In this document: one piece after another, positions 59,724 to 64,000 of the stretch | Layout: the number at the start of each line of letters is the position of its first letter | How positions within the stretch are numbered: the stretch's first letter is position 1 | Assembly: GCA_963808545.1 (NCBI GenBank) | Contig: CAWEGB010000015.1 | Span: 248,001 to 312,000 of the forward strand | Direction of reading: 5' to 3' | DNA from: JACVRW01 sp963808545 | GTDB lineage: Bacteria > Actinomycetota > Thermoleophilia > Solirubrobacterales > Thermoleophilaceae | Length of the DNA stretch: 64,000 nucleotides | Made by a program: the position numbers and the translations under genes | Notes under the pieces: generated by a model | What the model saw: the letters and a program-made list of their open reading frames with translations, nothing else | The model's database searches: none | What the model was told of the DNA's origin: nothing

Positions 59724-60746
59724 TCAGGCGTTGCTGAGCTGGCGCTCGGTCGCGTCGATCACACCGGAGCGCGCCTTGTGCTTGCGCTCGTAGTCGCGCA
59801 CCACTTTGACGCGTTGGTCGTCGCTCTGGGAGAGCGCGGAGCGCACCTCGTCGACGCTCAGTTCGTCATATCCGGACCAGGGCTCGTCGCCTTGGAGGGT
59901 GTCGATGCGGCTGTTGACGGTTGAGCGGTTCTGGTTCTTGCGCTCGTAGGCGCTCACCTTGGCGAGATCAACCTGTGACAGCTCCGGGAGCTTGCTCTGG
60001 ACCTCGTCGGCGCTGAGCGAATCGTAGTTCGAGATCGGCAGGTCCGATTCTGAGGCCGCCGCCCCCTTGACCGTGCCCTCCGCTCGGGTCACGCCAGGTA
60101 CCTTGCGGGTCTGCCGGCCGGTTCGCCTGGCCTGCGCCGCGCTCTTTCGGGCCGTGCGCTTGGCCGCGGCGCCCGCAGCCCGGGCGGCGTCGGCGGCCCC
60201 GGTGTCCGTGACGTCGTAGGAGCCCTCCCCGTCGAACTCGGCGCGGGCCACCGCGTCGGTCAGACGCGGGATCTCCCTGAGCAGCCGATCGAGCATCTTC
60301 TCTTCATCGGCCATGATCGAGGTGGCGAGCCGCTCGGTGTCGCCGTCGCCCGCTACGCGGGCCAGCCGGACCAGCGCGGTGTAGGTCGCGATCTCGAGAG
60401 CCTCGGCGGCGCACGAGTCCTTGGCGTTCTTGAGCACCTTCTCCTCGCCGCCGCTGCCCCGGACCATGTCCAGCGGGGTCTTTCCCAGCGCAACCACTTG
60501 CCCGAGGACCGTCTGCACGACTCCCAGCCCAATCTGAAGCGGGTTGTCACCCTGTCCCAGCGCGCGCAACCGGTTCTCCAGACGCTCGGCGTGCCGGCGC
60601 GTCTCATCGAGGTGGGTTTCGAGGCCGCTGCGGTAGCTGCCGCTGGGCGTCATCGCGATCTGCGCCTGAAGTTGACGAACAAGGGCCACTTCCGAGGCGT
60701 GAGCTTCGTTCAGGTACTGCACGATCTTCTGCCGCTGCTTGGTCAA
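59724..60746 (-). CDS. Ferritin-like DUF892 protein with C-terminal helical repeats
   Basis: 340 residues from a TTG at 60746 with GGAGAG just upstream. The N-terminal ferritin-like bundle (about 1-165) contains QYLNEAHASEVALVRQLQAQ, DETRRHAERLENRL, AAEALEIATYTALVRLAR and MADEEKMLDRLLREI, with Glu/His positions as in YciE/YciF proteins. A basic Ala/Arg/Lys linker (about 185-230) follows. Two tandem repeats then appear: NYDSLSADEVQSKLPELS...YERKNQNR and GYDELSVDEVRSALSQSD...YERKHKAR. The repeats resemble short helical modules found at the ends of other actinobacterial stress proteins. Metal storage or nucleic-acid contact through the basic linker are both possible. Confidence 0.75.
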   Translation of the reverse strand: MTKQRQKIVQYLNEAHASEVALVRQLQAQIAMTPSGSYRSGLETHLDETRRHAERLENRLRALGQGDNPLQIGLGVVQTVLGQVVALGKTPLDMVRGSGGEEKVLKNAKDSCAAEALEIATYTALVRLARVAGDGDTERLATSIMADEEKMLDRLLREIPRLTDAVARAEFDGEGSYDVTDTGAADAARAAGAAAKRTARKSAAQARRTGRQTRKVPGVTRAEGTVKGAAASESDLPISNYDSLSADEVQSKLPELSQVDLAKVSAYERKNQNRSTVNSRIDTLQGDEPWSGYDELSVDEVRSALSQSDDQRVKVVRDYERKHKARSGVIDATERQLSNA

Positions 60747-60944
60747 GGTCTCTCCAGTGGGGACGGTTTCGGTCTCGTCCCGAGGATGCCAGGCGAGAAC
60801 GGCCCTGCGGGCTGCTTTGCGCCGAGCGAGATCATTCGAGTACCAGCACCCCGTTCGGGTAAGTGGCCGCGTTGGCCGGCATGGAGCGTGACACCTGGCG
60901 CGCCGCGTACGATTCCGGCCGCGCGGCTCGGGAACGAGCATCCG

Positions 60945-61832
60945 GTGTCGTCCTCTCCGATAGGTGTACCGCTCCCGCCGTCGCCCACCCAGGTGCGCGC
61001 GGGGCTCTTCGCCCTCGGGGCGTCGCCTGAGACTGCGGATGCCGAGCAGCCGATCTTCGTGCTGGGGTGCGGCTGGCGCTCGGGGTCCACGCTCCTGCAG
61101 CGAATAATCATGACCGACCAGCGGGTGCTCATCTGGGGCGAGCCGCTGGGCCGCCTGGCGCCGCTGACCCGTCTCTCGGACCTGGTTACGCACGTGGGCG
61201 AGAGCGCCCCGCCGTCCCAGTTCACCGATCTCGGCCGGCTGGACGCCGCTGATCCCGCGACAGACTGGATCGCCAACCTGTTCCCGGGCGGAGATGATCT
61301 GCGCTGCGGGCTGCGCGCGTTGCTCGACCGCTGGCTCGCCGTGCCCGCTCGAGACCGTGGGTACGCGCGTTGGGGTCTCAAGGACGTGCGCCTGAGCAGC
61401 GCCGACGCGCTCGTGCTGCGCTGGCTCTATCCCGGCGCCCATCTGCTCGTTCTGGTCCGCGACCCCTTCGACGCCTGGCGCTCCCTACGGACGGTGGCGG
61501 AGGAATGGGGCACCTTCGAGCGCTATCCCGACCGGCCGGTGTCCGATGCCGACGCCTTCGGACGCTTCTGGAATCGTCTGGCACTGAGCTGGTCGGATCC
61601 GCAGAGTCCGCAATGTGCAATTCGCTTGCGCTACGAAGACGTCGTTGCCGGCGAGCTCGGCGACCTCAACGAGCGGCTGGGGCTCGACCTCGAGCCGGCA
61701 CGTGCGCTGGCCGCGCGCGTGGGGGCATCCGCGGGCGGGATGCCGCCCGACCAAGAGATGGGCGCGATCGAGAGCACTACGCGCGACGGGCGCAGAGCGT
61801 GGGGCTATCCGGGGGTGCCGGTGTGGGCATGA
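60945..61832 (+). CDS. Sulfotransferase family protein
   Basis: 295 residues from a GTG at 60945. The PAPS 5'-phosphosulfate loop is VLGCGWRSGSTLLQRII (about 40). The 3'-phosphate-binding Arg and Ser are in LLVLVRDPFDAWRSLRTV (about 175), and a later LRYEDVVAGELGDLN matches the acceptor-side strand typical of the family (KYEDL-like). It transfers sulfate from PAPS to a hydroxyl or amine, here presumably of a sugar or glycolipid because two glycosyltransferases follow with ATGA overlaps. The start could be earlier; the GTG is chosen by similarity onset. Confidence 0.83.
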   Translation: MSSSPIGVPLPPSPTQVRAGLFALGASPETADAEQPIFVLGCGWRSGSTLLQRIIMTDQRVLIWGEPLGRLAPLTRLSDLVTHVGESAPPSQFTDLGRLDAADPATDWIANLFPGGDDLRCGLRALLDRWLAVPARDRGYARWGLKDVRLSSADALVLRWLYPGAHLLVLVRDPFDAWRSLRTVAEEWGTFERYPDRPVSDADAFGRFWNRLALSWSDPQSPQCAIRLRYEDVVAGELGDLNERLGLDLEPARALAARVGASAGGMPPDQEMGAIESTTRDGRRAWGYPGVPVWA

Positions 61833-62908
61833 GCACGGCGCGCGCGCTCGACATCGGGCTCATCGCGGACTCCCGCAACCCGATTCGCGAGCCCTTCGCC
61901 GGTGGCCTCGAGGCGCACACGCACGCGCTGGCGACGGGGCTGCGAGCCCGTGGCCACCGGGTCACCATCTACGCCTCGGACGCTTCTGATGCCGGTCTGG
62001 GCGTTGTCCCGGTCCGGGTCCCGGAACAGCGCCTCCGGCTCTCTCGTAGGGCTCGCAGCGACATGTCGATGCCCGACGAGAGATTCATGCAGGACCACCA
62101 CGCCTACCTCGATCTGATGCTGCGGTTGCGCCGCACTTCGCACGACGTGCTGCACAACAACTCACTGCATTACCTGCCGGTGGCCATGGCTCCAAGTCTG
62201 AGCTTGCCGGTGGTGACGGTGCTGCACACGCCTCCCACCCCCTGGATCGAGAGCGCGGTGCAGTGCAGTGCGCGATCGGGCAACGAGTTCGTGTCGGTTT
62301 CCAAGGCCAACGCTCGGGCTTGGCGCCATTCGCTGCAGGTGCGCGCGGTCGTGGCCAACGGAGTGGACCTCGGCGTGTGGCGTCCGAGCCGGCCCGCCGA
62401 CCCGCCGTATGCGGTCTGGACCGGACGCATGGTGCCCGAGAAGGCTCCCCACTTGGCCATCGAGGCAGCCCATCGAGCAGGCCTGGCGCTGCGTCTCGCC
62501 GGGCCCACGCCGGATCCCGAGTACTTCGAGCGTGAGATCAGGGGCCGGCTGGGCGGGGAAGCCGTTTACCTGGGCCACCTTTCGCGCCGTGAGCTGGTGA
62601 AGCTGGTGGGAGGCGCTCGGGTCTCTCTTGTCACCCCCTGTTGGGACGAGCCGTACGGGCTCGTCGTGGCCGAGTCGCTGGCCTGTGGCACGCCGGTAGC
62701 GGGCTTCGCGCGCGGGGCCATTCCGGAGATACTGAACGAGCATTGCGGCCGCCTCGCTGAGCCCGGCGATGTCCCCGACCTGGCGCGCGCGGCCACGGAA
62801 GCCATGCGGCTGCGACGCGATGATTGCCGGCGTCGGGCCGAGAGCACCTGTTCTCTGGACGAGATGGTGCGGCGTTACGAGGCTCTGTACTTCGAGCTGG
62901 CGGCATGA
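61829..62908 (+). CDS. GT4-type glycosyltransferase
   Basis: 359 residues, GT-B fold. The N-terminal domain has GLIADSRNPIREPFAGGLEA and HTHALATGLRARGHRVTIYA. The C-terminal domain has YAVWTGRMVPEKAPHLAIEA, the donor-site LVTPCWDEPYGLVVAESLAC (ExxxxxxxE family) and GTPVAGFARGAIPEI. A retaining transferase using a nucleotide sugar; acceptor unknown. The start overlaps the sulfotransferase stop (ATGA) and its stop overlaps the next start (ATGA), so three coupled genes act together. Confidence 0.9.
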   Translation: MSTARALDIGLIADSRNPIREPFAGGLEAHTHALATGLRARGHRVTIYASDASDAGLGVVPVRVPEQRLRLSRRARSDMSMPDERFMQDHHAYLDLMLRLRRTSHDVLHNNSLHYLPVAMAPSLSLPVVTVLHTPPTPWIESAVQCSARSGNEFVSVSKANARAWRHSLQVRAVVANGVDLGVWRPSRPADPPYAVWTGRMVPEKAPHLAIEAAHRAGLALRLAGPTPDPEYFEREIRGRLGGEAVYLGHLSRRELVKLVGGARVSLVTPCWDEPYGLVVAESLACGTPVAGFARGAIPEILNEHCGRLAEPGDVPDLARAATEAMRLRRDDCRRRAESTCSLDEMVRRYEALYFELAA

Positions 62909-63990
62909 CTCCGTCGGTCGGCTGGTATGCCCACCACCACGGGCTTGGCCACCTCTCGCGCGCGAGCGCCGTAGCCCCCCACCTGCGCAGCAGGGCGACC
63001 GTGCTCACCTCCGCCACGGACGGCGCTCCGGCCCAGCGCGAGCTCGAAGCGCTTCGAGCTTCAGGGATCCAAGTCCTGGAACTGCCCCACGACCTTCTCG
63101 CGGCCGGGGAACCGACGCCTCCGGATCCTCCACCAGGGCTGCACTACGCACCGGTCGGAGCCGCCTCGCTGCGCTCGCGGATGGCCGCTCTGACCGGCTA
63201 CTTCGAACAGGAGGCACCGGACCTGCTCGTGGTCGACGTCTCGGTGGAGGTGGCGATGTTCGCCCGCCTGTGCGGCGTCCCGGTGGCCATGGTTCGCCAG
63301 CATGGGGACCGCAACGACTTCGCACACCGGCTGGCCTACTCCTGGGCCGAGGAACTGCTTGCGCCCTATCCGCCGTGGCTCGAGGACGCCTCGGCCAGTC
63401 TCGCGGTCCGGCGGGCCAGCTGTTACACGGGAGGCTTCGCGGTCAGGCCGGCCGGCACCAGCCCTCCCGTGCCCGGCCGAGTCGTGGTGTTGAGCGGACG
63501 CGGCGACGACGGGTTCGGTCCTGGCGATGTCGAGTCCGCGGCGGCCGCCTGCCCGGGGACGAACTGGCTTCTCGCCGGCCCCCGGCAGTGGCGCACCGAC
63601 GTGCCGGAGCTGATCGGATCCGCCGAGGTCGTGGTGTCCCACGCCGGACACAACGCGGTGATGGAAGTGGCGGCCGCGCGACGCCCGCTCGTCTGCATTC
63701 CGCGTCCGCGACCCTTCGGAGAGCAGAACGGCAAGGCCGAAGCGCTCCGCCGCGCCGGGGCCGCGGTGGTGCGAGACCGCTGGTGCGCTCCCGAGGAGTG
63801 GCCCGGTGTGCTCGCGGCCGCGCGAGCCCTGGGCACGGAGCGGCTCGCATCCGCGGTCGACCCCGGTGCCACGGCTCGCCTCGCCGCTCGAGTCGATTCG
63901 CTCGCCGCTCTCCTGCACTCAGGCGGCACGGGCGCGCGTCATCTCGTCGGGCGTGGGACGCCGCAGGACCTCGAGCCGCTCCCCGTCTGA
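62905..63990 (+). CDS. MurG/MGT-like GT-B glycosyltransferase
   Basis: 361 residues. The N-terminal VGWYAHHHGLGHLSRASAVA is the glycine-rich loop of GT28/MGT-type enzymes. DLLVVDVSVEVAMFARLCGVPVAMVRQHG closes the acceptor domain. The C-terminal donor domain has WLLAGPRQWRTDVPELIGSA, VVVSHAGHNAVMEVAAARRP (the H-x-G-x-x-x-x-x-E nucleotide-sugar motif) and PFGEQNGKAEALRRAGAAVV. It is the third gene of the sulfotransferase cassette and ends ten bases before the window edge; further genes may follow. Donor and acceptor unknown. Confidence 0.88.
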   Translation: MTPSVGWYAHHHGLGHLSRASAVAPHLRSRATVLTSATDGAPAQRELEALRASGIQVLELPHDLLAAGEPTPPDPPPGLHYAPVGAASLRSRMAALTGYFEQEAPDLLVVDVSVEVAMFARLCGVPVAMVRQHGDRNDFAHRLAYSWAEELLAPYPPWLEDASASLAVRRASCYTGGFAVRPAGTSPPVPGRVVVLSGRGDDGFGPGDVESAAAACPGTNWLLAGPRQWRTDVPELIGSAEVVVSHAGHNAVMEVAAARRPLVCIPRPRPFGEQNGKAEALRRAGAAVVRDRWCAPEEWPGVLAAARALGTERLASAVDPGATARLAARVDSLAALLHSGGTGARHLVGRGTPQDLEPLPV

Positions 63991-64000
63991 CTCCCAGGCC

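Overview
This is a high-GC, gene-dense chromosomal segment from an actinobacterium-like organism. Gene content points to a Thermoleophilia/Solirubrobacterales-type lineage: a fused PafB-PafC regulator, a c-di-AMP riboswitch ahead of a NlpC/P60 cell-wall hydrolase, CIRCE-controlled groES-groEL, an lhr-nei repair pair, PRC-barrel/DUF2382 stress proteins and abundant GTG/TTG starts. That placement is inference from content; no rRNA or marker phylogeny is available. I see no tRNA or rRNA genes, CRISPR array, transposase, integrase or origin.

Layout. 0-5 kb: end of an epimerase-like gene, a VOC protein, groEL-groES under two tandem CIRCE operators, then a Crp-pcm-ASCH operon. 5-9 kb: threonine dehydratase (reading frame broken twice), an aldo/keto reductase and a psuG-psuK pseudouridine salvage pair. 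9-10.3 kb: two tandem paralogous secreted proteins of unknown function. 10.3-16.5 kb: a repair operon (lhr, a 70-residue LuxR-type HTH protein, nei-like glycosylase, GDPD). 16.6-21 kb: envelope genes, the c-di-AMP riboswitch with its hydrolase, an SGNH lipoprotein, a family-5 uracil-DNA glycosylase and an ABC-2 exporter. 21-26 kb: a methyltransferase facing a five-gene operon for dTDP-rhamnose precursors (PPOX, rmlA, rmlD, rmlB, ketopantoate-reductase-like). 26-34.7 kb: a large secreted M14 carboxypeptidase, pafBC, an OB-HD nuclease-like protein, an SDR, EcsC-like, ferritin-like and DUF4396 proteins, the last behind a CsoR-like operator. 34.7-46 kb: acetyltransferase, class II amidotransferase, membrane protein plus MalT-like regulator, orphan NarL regulator, gadB, AI-2E permease and a two-component pair.

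46-55.7 kb is a patchwork of small regulators, SDRs, an MFS exporter, a QueA-like protein behind a MerR-type promoter and a TetR-SnoaL-DUF2867 operon. It also holds two genuinely truncated genes: an agmatinase lacking its catalytic core and a TetR lacking its DNA-binding domain. 55.9-60.7 kb is a minus-strand island of small stress/envelope proteins (phasin-like coiled coil, PRC-barrel, DUF2382, DUF2294, ferritin-like with C-terminal repeats). 60.9-64 kb is a translationally coupled sulfotransferase-glycosyltransferase-glycosyltransferase cassette.

A cross-cutting observation: ilvA (twice), rmlA, the class II amidotransferase (twice) and the SnoaL-like gene are each broken by a +1 shift. Every one is repaired by removing one G from a short G run on the coding strand. 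That pattern looks like systematic homopolymer over-calling rather than gene decay, so these loci are probably intact in the organism. Functional assignments below rest on motifs and family knowledge read by eye; no database search was run.
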